Source: Nemertoderma westbladi
Lineage: Eukaryota; Xenacoelomorpha; Nemertodermatida; Nemertodermatidae
Direction: 5' to 3'
Assembly: GCA_032718475.1 (NCBI GenBank)
Contig: JAUCBJ010000578.1
Location: 1-29,332 of the forward strand
DNA: 29,332 bases
Below are positions 1 through 9,870 of this stretch, one piece after another (the first letter of the stretch is position 1; every line of letters begins with the position of its first letter). The position numbers were made by a program, and so were the translations under genes. The notes under the pieces are model-generated. The model was not told where the DNA came from. It did not search any database and saw nothing but the letters and a program-made list of their open reading frames with translations.

Positions 1-11
1 CAGCAGGATCA

Positions 12-45
12 TGCAGCAGGATCCGTAGTAGGGGATCCTGCTGCA
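12..45. repeat. 13-bp perfect inverted repeat
   Basis: Positions 12-24 and 33-45 are exact reverse complements (tgcagcaggatcc / ggatcctgctgca) around an 8-nt spacer. The first ten bases of the window (cagcaggatc) repeat the same core directly. It is a small cruciform- or hairpin-forming site with no gene attached. Confidence 0.8.
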
Positions 46-371
46 GACATCGGTGACAATGACAAATGTGTTTAAACCCTTCTCATCATGTTGACAAACT
101 CTTTTTAAACTGTGATTTACTGACAATGAGTTATGGACCCCCCTTAAACCAACTGTAACCACGCAATGGTATTTGTGTTTCCTCGTGTGTTATGTGGAGT
201 CCAGCATCACCCTGCAGATGTTTCGGCTGACGCAGGGTCGTTTATGTTTTGTTTACCCTGATTTTGGTCATCAGGACCTACGATATTGGATTATTGGAAA
301 TGGAAAAGATTTGAAGTGGAATTCATTGTATTCATTGCAGTATGTTATGTTGTCCGTTGCGTGCGCAGTTC

Positions 372-785
372 GGGGCGTAGGCGGTGTAACGAGTCCAGCT
401 GTAGATCCCGGATTGCCGCGCAACACCCCCTCTATCCCGTTATTCTGGTGGGTCCATGGTGCATCCACGTGACTTCGACGATAGAGGGTTTTATGTTTCT
501 CAGTCGCGTTATTCTGGTGGGACCGTTGCGTGGATTTTGGGGCGTAGGCGGTGTAACGAGTCCAGCTGTAGATCCCAGAATGTTGCGTAACCCCATCCCA
601 CATGACTTCGTCGACTGAGCTTTATGTTGTTGGGAGTGTTATTCTGGTGGGTCCCTGGTGCATCCACGTGACTTCACTCCCAGCGTCTTCATTGTCCGTT
701 ACGTGCGCAGTTTGGGGCGTAGGCGGTGTAACGAGTCCAGCTGTAGATCCCAGATTGCCGCGTAACACCCCTTCCACGACAAAGA
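372..785. repeat. ~170-bp tandem repeat, about 2.5 units
   Basis: The block beginning ggggcgtaggcggtgtaacg recurs at 372, 539 and 714, giving spacings of 167 and 175 bp. Each copy continues with gagtccagctgtagatccc and a variable tail containing a ccgcg/gcaaccccat-like segment. A second sub-motif, gttattctggtggg, recurs at 439, 508 and 638, usually followed by tccatggtgcatccacgtga or a variant. Units therefore have internal rearrangements. The sequence is GC- and CpG-rich against AT-rich surroundings. Short open frames that cross it are by-products of the repeat and do not look like genes. Confidence 0.8.
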
Positions 786-1322
786 TTAACCAAAGAAAAT
801 GATTGAATATAGTTGGAAACGATGAAAAGGATCAGACAACTCTACTATAAACCTGAATGATGACGCGTATGCTGATGAAAATGAAATGATGCGCACCCTG
901 GTGCTGCGCTTATAACAAATGATGATAGCCGGGGGGCTATAAACCCAATGATGATGTGGAAATAAATAAATGTGGAAATAAATGGTGGAACTAAATGTTG
1001 AAATATATGTGGAAATAAATGAAATGAGATGAAATAATAATGAAATGAAAAAAGACAAAAAAAAGGTATAAAAGAGGTCAAAGAAAAGAATTGAAAAAAG
1101 AAAAGGACAAAAAAGTCATAAAAAACTGGTTGGATATTATGTATAGCTATAGTAACTGTAAATGCTGAATGTATTAGCAATAAGATGATAGATGCCTATA
1201 TAGCAATGTTATTTAATAAACTGAATTAAATAAAAAACTGAATTATTCTGCTATCGCTATAGTTTCAGACTTTCTGGACTTATAATTAACTGAACTAATT
1301 TGTAACGGATATAATCGTAAAT
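786..1322. other. AT-rich spacer upstream of the 866-aa ORF
   Basis: This is A-rich sequence on the + strand with runs such as gaaatgaaaaaag and repeated tggaaataaat at about 955-1020. I see no gene, no LTR and no copy of the 3' flank of the following ORF. The translation start at 1323 sits in a favourable context (aaatATGG, A at -3 and G at +4). Confidence 0.5.
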
Positions 1323-3923
1323 ATGGACCCAAATCGCCAAATTATCGGCGAATTACGTAACACGATAGATCTACTGGAATATTCGCAACCTGGATCCCCT
1401 GACTTTGATACAAATTGGAGCACCCTGCTAAATGAGAACGTGCGAGTCATTAAATTCACCGGGCGAGAGGGACCGGATTCTAAGAATCTACGAGCCCTCC
1501 GGTTAGCCGATGCTAGTACGAGACTGAAAAGAACTCGGAACGCAAAGGCAACCGGAGGGGACGATTCGTCGTTTTGGGAAACGTTCCGGCAGAGCGTCTA
1601 CAGATCCCGATGTTTGATCTACGACAACGAGGGAAACGCGACGCCCACCTCGAAAGCGATTACGTTGGCGAGATGTCAAAGTTTCGTCGACGACAAGAGT
1701 ACGTACCTCGCCCACTGGGGAAACCTGTCGGAGTGTACGGCGACGCTTCGAGAGGAACGCGTATCGATTATCCAAAACCGCGACGACTACCAGGAAAAGT
1801 ACGGGGCGAAAGAATACGGTCGATCCTTAGTCGTCGTCCTCGGAACCCTGGACGGTTTGGTACTGGTGTGCCGAATATTCCCGACACCCAGACAGGAAGT
1901 GCAGGCAGCCGGAGCGATCTGGTTGCTGCCTCCGGATATCCAAAAGATCCTCTTCGACTTCGACGTCATTAAAATCGGGTCGGATATCAAGGCGGACGTC
2001 CGGAACGACTACGCGAACGCTCCGGCAGGAAGAAACCGACGAGACGACCTCAACGCCCTTAGCCATTGCATTGACACTCAAACGCTACAAGCCTGGTTAC
2101 GATTCGCCGAGTTCATGCGAGGATTCCAAGAGGTGAGACCGACGAAATCCGGGATCGGCTACCTCGCTGTGCTAAACGGCGGTATCGACTTCAAACCCCA
2201 GAAATTCCGGGACTATAATAAAATATACGGTGGATACCCGGGAATAGAAATAAAGAGCGAGCGAGAGGGTCGATGGAAGGACGTTGATCGGAAGTGGACG
2301 ATACACCAAAGGTGGGAGAATCCCGATCGACGGAACTACATCTACGTCATTATGGAATGCTACACCGTCGCTAAGTTTATCTGTAAAACTCTAGATAACC
2401 TCATCACGGCGGTTCCCCTTTCCTTTGTCGACTACGACTGGAACGAGGTTATAAACCACGCGTTTAAAGCGGTCGAGAACATTACACCGGGAGAATCAAA
2501 AACGCCCGCCGTTATCGATTCCTGGGACGAGAGCGGACCTTACGACATCCCTACGATTACCGAACTTCTCGGTGCGGAGGAGCCTCTGATCTCTTCGGAA
2601 GGGGAAGAGATATGGCTAAACGAGGGTGTTCTACTCTCCACCCCGAAGCGACAACTCGAGCCGGAGGCCGCGTACGGACCGGCCGCCAAACGGGTTGCCT
2701 CGGCCGAACCGATGAAGAGAGCAGGCGTCTACACCCCACGCGGCTCCGGTAGCCCCGCGAGAGAGGTAGCCACTACAGCTGCATTGAGCGACTTCGGCGA
2801 CATATGCCAACGGTTATCCCCGTATCCTTTCCCGGGCGGCGAAGATTGGTCGTCGGAGATTCCGAGTACCAGCCAACAACGGACCCGCTCAGCGATACTG
2901 GTCGAGGAGGGCCCCAGCGATGCGCCGACACCCGACGATCTCCTCGGTATCCCTCCGTCGAAAACCCCGGCACCTCTTCGCCGACCAGCGGTGGCTACTA
3001 CACCCGCCGTTCCTCAGGACCCTATGCGACTAACCCGTTGGTACGCCGAGCAAACTGAATGGATCCACCGCCAGAAACGGTCATCCGAGTTGAGACCAGC
3101 GGGACACAAAGAGGGTTATCGGAGCGAGAACATACTACGCAAAAGCCTAGCATTCCGCGGGCTACCGACCACCGAGAATATTCCGAAGAGCGACCGACGA
3201 CTCGAATACTACGTCGGCGTCCCGATTCCGATATTCCCCGGTCGAGAAATGCAGTTGGAGGTATGCGGCGACTGCGGCTCGGAGCAGTGCCCACGCGGCA
3301 GAAGGAATCGGGTTACCGATTCTTGCCTCCAGCTCCTCGGGATACTCTATTGCCCATACTGCGCGATATCGGGCCACGACGTTTCGGTCTGTCCGATCCT
3401 TTATAACCTCTGCACCACGTGCGGTTTCCGTGGACATTCCGCTAGCCCCCGCTGCTATATCAAATGTCCTACCAAAGACGTAACCGCTATGGGCAATATG
3501 GTCATGTTTGAGACATACGCAAACAGCCACTTAAAGACCAGGTTTCGGAGAAACGCTCGGAATATCGCGCAGGAGATGGCGTGCGGATATTTCTCCTTCC
3601 CGGAACGCCTCCACACGTCGGCCACGCTACCTTTCCATTACGTGGATCTGCTACTGAGCGCTGGATTATTCGGCCCATTCGAAGTCATTAGACGATTATA
3701 CTCGTATAAAGAAGAGTTCGGTGACGGAGAGTGGTTCCTCGAGGCTCGCAACTCCGAGTTGGAAAGACGAACCGACATGATCCCGATGCCTTCGAAAGGA
3801 AGAGCCGCCAGGAGACAAGCCGAAGCGTTACTCACGATGGATGTTGACGCTCCTCTACCAGCCATAGCGATCGATGAGAGTCGACGGGCGAAGAGACGAA
3901 AGGCGTATCAGAAAAAGAAATAG
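1323..3923 (+). CDS. Gag-like protein with exonuclease-like region and two CCHC zinc knuckles
   Basis: This is an intact 866-residue ORF. Two zinc knuckles lie near the C-terminus: C677-C680-H685-C690 (CX2CX4HX4C) and C697-C700-H705-C711 (CX2CX4HX5C). They follow another Cys cluster (C648, C651, C656) and precede a basic tail (RRAKRRKAYQKKK). Such knuckles are typical of retroelement Gag/nucleocapsid proteins that bind RNA. Residues ~168-355 resemble the DEDD 3'-5' exonuclease fold (RNase D/WRN/EXD family): a strand-rich LVVVLGTLDGLVLV, an IKIGSDIKADV segment like Exo II, DTQTLQAWL, and YVIMECYTVAKFI where Exo III normally has YAAxDA. I see no clear DxE of Exo I, so catalysis is doubtful. Residues ~400-600 are Pro/Ser/Thr-rich and probably disordered. 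The ORF is CpG-rich, unlike its flanks. No protease, RT or integrase adjoins it. It could be the gag of a non-autonomous or truncated element, or a domesticated Gag. The coding call is strong; the exonuclease relationship is my inference. Confidence 0.85.
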   Translation: MDPNRQIIGELRNTIDLLEYSQPGSPDFDTNWSTLLNENVRVIKFTGREGPDSKNLRALRLADASTRLKRTRNAKATGGDDSSFWETFRQSVYRSRCLIYDNEGNATPTSKAITLARCQSFVDDKSTYLAHWGNLSECTATLREERVSIIQNRDDYQEKYGAKEYGRSLVVVLGTLDGLVLVCRIFPTPRQEVQAAGAIWLLPPDIQKILFDFDVIKIGSDIKADVRNDYANAPAGRNRRDDLNALSHCIDTQTLQAWLRFAEFMRGFQEVRPTKSGIGYLAVLNGGIDFKPQKFRDYNKIYGGYPGIEIKSEREGRWKDVDRKWTIHQRWENPDRRNYIYVIMECYTVAKFICKTLDNLITAVPLSFVDYDWNEVINHAFKAVENITPGESKTPAVIDSWDESGPYDIPTITELLGAEEPLISSEGEEIWLNEGVLLSTPKRQLEPEAAYGPAAKRVASAEPMKRAGVYTPRGSGSPAREVATTAALSDFGDICQRLSPYPFPGGEDWSSEIPSTSQQRTRSAILVEEGPSDAPTPDDLLGIPPSKTPAPLRRPAVATTPAVPQDPMRLTRWYAEQTEWIHRQKRSSELRPAGHKEGYRSENILRKSLAFRGLPTTENIPKSDRRLEYYVGVPIPIFPGREMQLEVCGDCGSEQCPRGRRNRVTDSCLQLLGILYCPYCAISGHDVSVCPILYNLCTTCGFRGHSASPRCYIKCPTKDVTAMGNMVMFETYANSHLKTRFRRNARNIAQEMACGYFSFPERLHTSATLPFHYVDLLLSAGLFGPFEVIRRLYSYKEEFGDGEWFLEARNSELERRTDMIPMPSKGRAARRQAEALLTMDVDAPLPAIAIDESRRAKRRKAYQKKK

Positions 3924-4390
3924 TGGATTGGGATATTCCAGGAACATTTATCGAACATTTATTTTTATACAAACTCTAGGCCAAATTAATTAAAAACTAT
4001 GCAATATTAAATTTGGGTTTTTTATATTGGGAATGACCTACGCAAACTCAATCGACCGACAGACTTCACGAAGGTCATTGGGGGGGACTGTTCGCGGTAT
4101 TTCAACTTTCCATAACGCGAGTTGAATATTTTTGTATTTTATTAAAATTGATTATTCCGATATTACTACTGGGTGCGGGACCATGGGTTTTGGGCACATT
4201 CAATAAACTGGGGGCGATTTATGGGCGAACTTTGGGGCAACTTACAGGGTACGGGAATAATTTCATAGTTATAAGGGCCAGGGGGGATGGAAAGTGCAAG
4301 CAGTATTCAGGTTAGCCTGAGTACTATTAGGCCCTGGCCAACTTCCTGCTGCCCGTAGGGGTGGATTTGGTAATGCGCCAGGCCTAAAGG
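3924..4390 (+). other. 3' flank of the Gag-like ORF, with a possible polypurine tract/LTR start
   Basis: This stretch is AT-rich after the TAG stop. At 4080-4086 a run of seven G is followed by ac and then TGTTCGCGG from 4089. That arrangement looks like a polypurine tract abutting the TG end of a 3' LTR. I find no matching copy upstream of the ORF, so the LTR call is tentative. A small stem-loop (gtattcagg / cctgagtac, one G-T pair) lies near 4301-4323. No gene is seen. Confidence 0.3.
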
Positions 4391-5340
4391 ACAAGGACTG
4401 CCCTTAGCGGTCCCTGGCCAACAGCAGCCATTACGAGACTGAAAAGAACTCGGACCGCTGACTGCTTGTGTCAGGGATTTGCGACGGGCACCGACGGCCC
4501 CTTAGTAGCCAAGCCGTTCTGGTTCTCGATGATCGAACCCCGGGGTTCGTGAGGGGTGGAGCGGACACGCGAACAGGTGGCCAACTAACGACTGCCCCCT
4601 GACCTAAGCCGTACTGGTTCTCGATGACCGATCCCTTCGGGGTTCGTGAGGGGTGGGACGGACATGCGAAAGGGCTGGCCACAGGACAGGTTTGACGAGA
4701 ACTGCCCTTAGCGGTCTCTGGTCAATGGCAGCTACTACGAGACTGAAAAGAACTCGGAACGCTGACTGCTTGTACTGGGATTTGCGACGGGAACCGACGA
4801 CAGACCCCTTAGCCAAGCCGTACTGGTTCTCGATGATCGTTCCCTTCGGGGTTCGTGAGGGGTGGAACGGACACGCGATGGGGTCGAAAGACAAAGGACT
4901 AGACTCGACTAGACTCTACCGGCCCACCGACTGTTCGGAGCAGTTTCTCGGCTGCCGAAGCGACTACGAGCCTGAAACGGACTCGGAAAGCCTAGGTGGT
5001 TGGGTTTCTGTGATGAACTGACGGACCCCTAGCCAAGCCGTTCTGGTTCTCGATGATCGAACCCTTCGGGGTTCGTGAGGGGTGGAACGGACACGCGAAC
5101 GGGTCCACCGACACGACAGACTCCTAGCCAAGCCGTACTGGTTCTCGATGACCGAACCCTTCGGGGTTCGAGAGGGGTGGTACGGATACGCGACAGAGTC
5201 TACCGACTGGACCGACCCTTAGCCAAGCCGGGCTGGTTCTCAATGATCGTTCCCTTCGGGGTTCGTGAGGGGTGGAACGGACACGCGACAGGGTCGACCG
5301 ACACCGAAACTACGGCACTAAGACTGGGACTGAGGGAAAA
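4391..5340 (+). repeat. CpG-rich tandem repeat array (nested ~95-bp and ~305-bp units)
   Basis: The array is built from a ~95-bp core (agccaagccgtactggttct, then a hairpin, then gaggggtggaacggacacgcg) spaced 95, 209, 220, 95 and 95 bp. A longer unit starts ctgcccttagcggtc at about 4399 and again near 4702, about 305 bp apart. It carries the string tacgagactgaaaagaactc at 4432 and 4736, with a degraded third copy at 4965. Open frames through it exist because the unit lacks stops in one phase. I do not regard them as genes. The composition matches the 866-aa ORF upstream more than the AT-rich flanks. Confidence 0.85.
4514..5280 (+). repeat. Six copies of a 53-nt UUCG-tetraloop hairpin element
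   Basis: Copies lie at 4514-4564, 4609-4661, 4818-4870, 5038-5090, 5133-5185 and 5228-5280. Each has an outer arm ccgtNc...gNacgg and an inner hairpin. In the copies at 5038 and 5133 the inner hairpin is cgaaccc-ttcg-gggttcg, a 7-bp stem on a C(UUCG)G loop. Outer stems show paired changes: ccgttc/gaacgg at 5038, ccgtac/gtacgg at 5133, and a G-U-compatible ccgttc/gagcgg at 4514. The copies at 4609, 4818 and 5228 carry unpaired changes in the inner or outer stem. The stability and paired changes suggest an RNA structure, but transcription is not shown. Confidence 0.7.
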
Positions 5341-5756
5341 TCTGGGGAACATTAGGTAGGCTAAAATTCTGAGCAAACAGTGGGTTATTAAATAATATAC
5401 CGTAGGGATTTATATTATCGTGTATAATTATTGTGAATATTTGGTGTATATTGATTTGGGGAAGCCCAAAATTATTCTTAATCAGGGTTCAATATTGTGA
5501 ACAAGGTTCAACAGAGTTCAGTTACATTAAAGAGTATATCCAACTAATGCAGCTTTTTCTCGACCGCAAACTTGCATCTCAGAAAATATTCCCTCCCCAC
5601 AATCAATATCCGGTGACTGGCCGGGGCTCGGTGGTCTGTTAAGTCACGTCTCCAGCATCGGCGTTTTTTCCCCCCTGGTGTAGGAATAACGGCAACAAGT
5701 CTTATAAGGCGTACATGTGAATGTGATTTGCAATGGGTGTTATGTATAAACTATAT
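5341..5756. other. Spacer, no gene seen
   Basis: This is AT-rich sequence with short spurious open frames. No repeat family, tRNA or coding similarity is recognised. It may be intron of the gene that ends in the LamG exon downstream. Confidence 0.4.
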
Positions 5757-6012
5757 ATAAAGGTAAATTCAAATAATATATTTTTTCATGAAATAACTAT
5801 AAAAGGTTTTAGTAATGTAATATAGTATTTGTTTGATTTCATTGGTTAAATTATAACCTATAATATAAAACCTATAATATAAAATTGCTGGTAATGATTA
5901 GACATGGTACTGGAAAAATATATTTCAAAAAAATATATTAATATATATTAGTATATTGGTAATTAATAATAATTAGTCAATCTATTCAATAAAGATTTAT
6001 ATTTACTCATAG
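5757..6012 (+). repeat. Duplicated intron flank of LamG exon copy 1
   Basis: The sequence from about tatataaaggtaaatt to the acceptor (tttactcatag) is nearly identical to 14874-15130 upstream of copy 2. It shares the phrase ttcatgaaataactataaaa and the tandem cctataatataaaa. The main difference is a 4-nt insertion near the end of copy 2. It ends in an AG acceptor at 6011-6012. Confidence 0.85.
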
Positions 6013-6686
6013 ATGACTGTGGTCCTGAATCATTCTGGCCATTGAGTATCCAGTATGGAGCCAATGATAAACTTGGGATTCCAAATGGAACCGTTAAAGG
6101 GGGACCATCATTCGGGCCAGGACCAGCAGGAGTTATCAACCAGGCAATAAATTGTCATAATGGCTACATCACCATCCACCATGGAGTCGAGTTGCTCTCA
6201 GAAACATTTACAATGGTAGCTTTTATTAAATCCAAAACTGTTGGTCCTATTTTTGAATTTGGGGATTCTAATAAAAGAGGTTCTCATATGTGGATATTCC
6301 CTAGTCCTCCAACCACCCTTTACTATAATAGTCTGAATGGTGTGTCTCCAACACAGTTTAGAATGGATAATGCGATAGAAATAAACCTGTGGTATATGGT
6401 GGCTTTTGGAGTTAATGCCTTAGAGAAGAAAGTGATATTCTACAGCCGAAAAGTGGGAAATCAAAATCATCAGCGATTGGAGTTAGGTACTCCATCAACA
6501 GGTCGAATTTCTGGAGATTCCAGAACCCTAACGATAGGGAAAGAACCAAGTGGGAATTATGTGTTTCAAGGATATATAGCCCATGTTCGGTATTACAGCT
6601 GTTATGTATCAGATATTCAGTTGGAGGCTATTTATGAAGAAAGCTTACAGAATGAAGTTCAGGTTGGAAGTTCAGAAGGTTTGTAA
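6013..6686 (+). CDS. LamG/concanavalin A-like domain, terminal exon, copy 1
   Basis: The exon begins after AG at 6011-6012 in phase 1, reads DCGPESFWPLSIQYGAND and ends at TAA 6684-6686. The ~220-residue jelly-roll domain resembles Laminin_G_3/ConA-like lectin folds: a hydrophobic ETFTMVAFIKS strand, GPIFEFGD, NLWYMVAFGV, an ISGDSRTLTIGKE turn and FQGYIAHVRYYS near the end. Such domains usually act in extracellular binding, but no ligand can be inferred. There is no local start codon or signal peptide, so upstream exons must lie elsewhere. The 3' flank is cut by a LINE at 6771. Relative to copies 2 and 3 it has IFPSPP for IWPD(S/P) and a Phe in IFYSR. Homology call is strong; function unknown. 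Confidence 0.8.
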
Positions 6687-6770
6687 ATTATTAACTATTT
6701 ACCTCATTGTGTGAAACCCCAGAGGCAAAAATTACCATCCTCGGGCTTCTTAGTTGAATGATAAAATGGA
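6687..6770 (+). repeat. 3' flank shared with LamG copy 3
   Basis: About 84 bp after the stop (attattaactatttacctc...gataaaatgga) is nearly identical to 29004-29086 after copy 3. Copy 2 has an unrelated 3' flank. Similarity stops exactly where LINE sequence begins (6771), so the LINE junction interrupts the former 3' UTR. No AATAAA signal is seen here. Confidence 0.85.
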
Positions 6771-6799
6771 CTACTAGGATCGGCATGTTGCATTGCAGC

Positions 6800-8539
6800 T
6801 GCATTTTTAAGAATGCTGTGCCGGCTTATCGACAAAATTGCACCGCCACAACTCCCTATCACCCATGACGTTTGCTAGATCATCCGCATCTTCATGGGCT
6901 GTCCACCATGCTTATTCCCTCCATGAGGCTACCAAAGTACAAGATTATGCGCTGGCTGGTCCTCATGGCGAAAGCAATGTCCTGCAAAGCGGATCGGCAA
7001 AGCATTTGTTCTAGTGTCAAGCTTTGGGGAACCAATGAGACACCTCCAATGTTATATAGTGTCTGGTTGGAGATGTGTGCATTGTACTTGACACAATGAA
7101 CCCGGCGTAGCATTCTTGTGAATGTGCCATCCAGAGATTTGGTGTCCTCAGCAGTTAGAGCCCAGCATGGACTCCCATAGAGGAGTACTGGAACTACTGC
7201 TGCTTTAAATAATCGGACCTTAAGTTTCCGATTTATACTCAGAAACTTCCAAATCATGGAAAGCCTATTCAAGACTGCACATGCCTTTCCCTTACGTATT
7301 CGAAGGTCCTGACTTCCGGATCCATGATCCCAGGTAACAGAAGTCGTCCACATGCTCAATCATACCATCCTTTGAGATTATGCTCATCCGATCAGAGACT
7401 TGCTGAGGACTTTCAAAGTTAACTGTCAAAATTTTGGTCTTTCTAGAGTTAATAAAAAGACCAACACTAGAAGCAGCATGTTCTAATGAGCTGAGGAGCC
7501 GTTGGGCTCCCTCTAGTGATTCTGAGAGTACTCCTAAGTCATCAGCAAAGTCTAGATCAGTTAGGTACTTGGCAGGATTTCCTCGACTTCTGGAGCCAGT
7601 AGGTGGAATTATCATCACCCCATCATCATTATGATGATCTAAGGCTATGCGTAGAACATAGTCAACCACAATTATGAACAAGAATGGTGCAAGCGTGTCT
7701 CCCTGGAGGACGCCCCATAACACTTCAAATGGTTCTGTGTCACCGTCAACAGTAGACCCAAAGTTGTCGAACCATCGTATACTGATCTGATTGCTGCAAT
7801 AATTTCATCAGGAATCCCATGGCACGATTGGTCTTAATGCTCTTTGCAGCAGCCTTCACTTCTGCAAAGGAGATATCACCAATGGGAATATCTGGGAGTA
7901 CAGACTCAGACACTTTTACTTCTATAAAGTTATCAGGCAATACCCTGTCATTATTGAGGAGCTTTTCAAAGTGGGCCTTCCAACCATTGAGGCAATCGGC
8001 TGGTGATTCAGCCTTAACCTTGCTGGTTGGTTGGCTTTTCCACCCAGTAAGCAAGTTGATCGCTTTCCATGCCTGGGATGATTGCTGCTGTCGTCAGCAT
8101 CATTGATGGCATCAACCTGTTGGTTTATTAGCTCCTGTAGATTAACAGAGTACTGCCTGTTCAGGGTCCTAGATGCAGCCTTAACTGCATTCTTGGCCGC
8201 TGTAGTCTGTTTGAGTCGGGACTCTTTCTGCGCCTTGTAGAGGTCATTTCGGCACTTCTGAATTTTGTTGTCAGTCCAGGGGGCCCTTTTCCTGTTTCGA
8301 GGGTATACAGGAACTGTTTCTGCAGCTGCTAACTTAACTGCTTCTGTGAAGGCAGTATAGCCCTCACAGTGATCTGCCTCCTCAGAGGCAAGAACCTCGT
8401 ACCTGTTGCTCAGCTGTAGTGTGAAGCTGGATCTCACACTTGGCTGTTGCAACAGAGAGGACCAGTTATGCTGCGGCAAGGCAGATTTCGTTGTTCTGCT
8501 AGCACGCAGACTAAGTCTTTCCTTGGCCACAATAAGGCG
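6800..8539 (-). pseudogene. LINE linker, reverse transcriptase and C-terminus, broken
   Basis: From the 5' side there is a charged linker (RKRAPWTDNKIQKCRNDLYK), a frame change near 8050, then FEKLLNN and KSIKTNRAMG, which normally opens the RT. The next recognisable RT piece is AIRSVYDGSTT near 7740-7790, so the section usually holding the first palm motifs (including a NYRGISL-like block) is missing. After another frame change come EVLWGVLQGDTLAPFLF, the catalytic LDFADDLGVLSE, NSRKTKIL and FCYLGSWI. A further frame holds the thumb/C-terminal region (LFKAAVVPVLLYGS, DGTFTRMLRRVH) and a final GDRELWR near 6830. Confidence 0.85.
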
Positions 8540-9647
8540 GTGATCACTAGAGAAGGGTCGAAGTGTAAATGCATTACAGTCTTGTATAGAGCTCCTGTAT
8601 TTCCTACGAATCAGAATATGGTCTATCTGGGACTTGTGACCACTGGGTCCACTATGAGTCTATAGCTTTCCAGTTCGCTTCTTGAACTGGGTTCCAGCTG
8701 AAAACAATCCATTTCCAGAGATAAAATCCTGAAGATGGACGGAATTTCGGTTAACACTATTGCTATAGACCCAGGGCAATGTTGGTGATTGATGCAGACT
8801 TGCATTAAAGTCTCCCAGGAATGTTAAGAATGCATGCTGATCCACTCCATCAGTAGCTACTTGTAGATTGAGGTAGAAATTTTCCACCTCCTCTACAGGG
8901 GCAACACTAGTTGGAGAGTAGCAAACAATCAGAACCAGCTTAGGAAACTTCTTAGCCAGTCTTCCAGAACATGAGAAGTGGCAACGGATGATGATGTTAG
9001 ATATTTGGTCTATTTTGTCCAATGTTGCATGTGCAGTTGGATTCATCAATAGACCAATTCCCCCATTGTCACTATCATCTGCTGATGCGAGGGCGAGTCG
9101 CCAACTGCCCCCCCATGTCCTTAATCAGAACCTCATCAATCTGTACAGTCTGCATTCGGTGCTCTTGAACACCCACTGCGTTAAGAGAAAGCTTATCTGC
9201 CAAGGCAGACACCTCACCTTGTCGCATTGGGGACCCGAGTGTTAGGGTGTTTACTGAGGCTAGTCTAGTGACTTGCCTCAGATTCACTAATGGCTTTTTT
9301 TGTCGGGGTGGAACATGAGAGTAGCCTCCAACTCCAGAATCCCTCTCCCCCTCACAATCTGGCCTCCCTGGTGACCCATGGTTTGGACCAGAAAGGTCAT
9401 CAGGAAAGGGACTCAAAGAATTGTTGACAGCTCTATCTCCAGTAGGGGGTGAGACAGGCAGCCGGTCAGGAGATAACTGACGCCTGTGAGGCCGATTGTG
9501 TCCAGTAATTCCACTGGCCTCTAGTGGCCGGACCTCCGCATTACTAATGTAATCCATAGTGGGGGTTGGGGGGTGCTTTTTTCCCGAGTCAGCTCTCGGG
9601 GCAAATACCACACCCTGGTTTGCCATTCCACAGGGTGGGTGTCGCAA
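8540..9647 (-). pseudogene. LINE N-terminus and APE-like endonuclease, broken
   Basis: The reading starts at an ATG (9647) with a ~120-residue Pro/Arg-rich N-terminal stretch. The endonuclease follows: LASVNTLTLGS, then GVQEHRM with the QE motif of APE-like nucleases. A frame change near 9050-9075 leads into YSPTS and GDFNASL motifs. An in-frame TAG near 8658 separates this from QIDHILIRRKYR and SDHRLIVA, the C-terminal endonuclease motifs. In an intact element this domain nicks target DNA for target-primed reverse transcription. Motif order and spacing agree with the family; the frame breaks show it is not functional. Confidence 0.85.
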
Positions 9648-9870
9648 TGGAGTCAGATATGAGGCCCATCACCCATATCTACTCTGGCGCACATGACCCA
9701 CCATTGGCTGTTGCAGCTCATCTGCTGGGTCATGCCCTGTACCCTTGCTGCCAGGTGCAGGTCGCAGTGAAGTGCTCTCAGAGTGGACATGAGAACACTC
9801 TACTCCTGACCAGCCATTGGTAGATCACCATCTGTCTGGCCAGGCCATATACCCCTGCAGCCAAGTATAT

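Larger units (their letters stand above)
6771..9870 (-). mobile_element. Degenerate non-LTR retrotransposon (LINE), minus strand
   Basis: Read on the minus strand it gives an N-terminal extension, an APE-type endonuclease, a linker, a reverse transcriptase with FADD box and a C-terminal region, in that order. Its 3' end abuts the 3' flank of LamG copy 1. It carries several frame changes, an in-frame stop and an internal deletion in the RT, so it is dead. The clade is not certain; general layout suggests the RTE/CR1/Jockey range. The 5' boundary is uncertain and may include the repeat at 9871-10040. Confidence 0.85.

Noticed and set aside
271-618. 110-codon frames on both strands in the first 800 bases
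   Set aside because: They overlap on opposite strands and follow the 170-bp repeat; no domain or codon bias supports them.
786-1180. Minus-strand Phe/Ser-rich frames of 90 and 111 codons
   Set aside because: They are a product of A-rich + strand sequence (gaaatg/aaaag repeats), giving low-complexity translations without known domains.
4653-5359. Open frames of 122 and 94 codons across the CpG-rich array
   Set aside because: They simply translate the tandem repeat unit, and the apparent similarity to the 866-aa protein (TRLKRTRNA) comes from the shared 27-nt DNA string.
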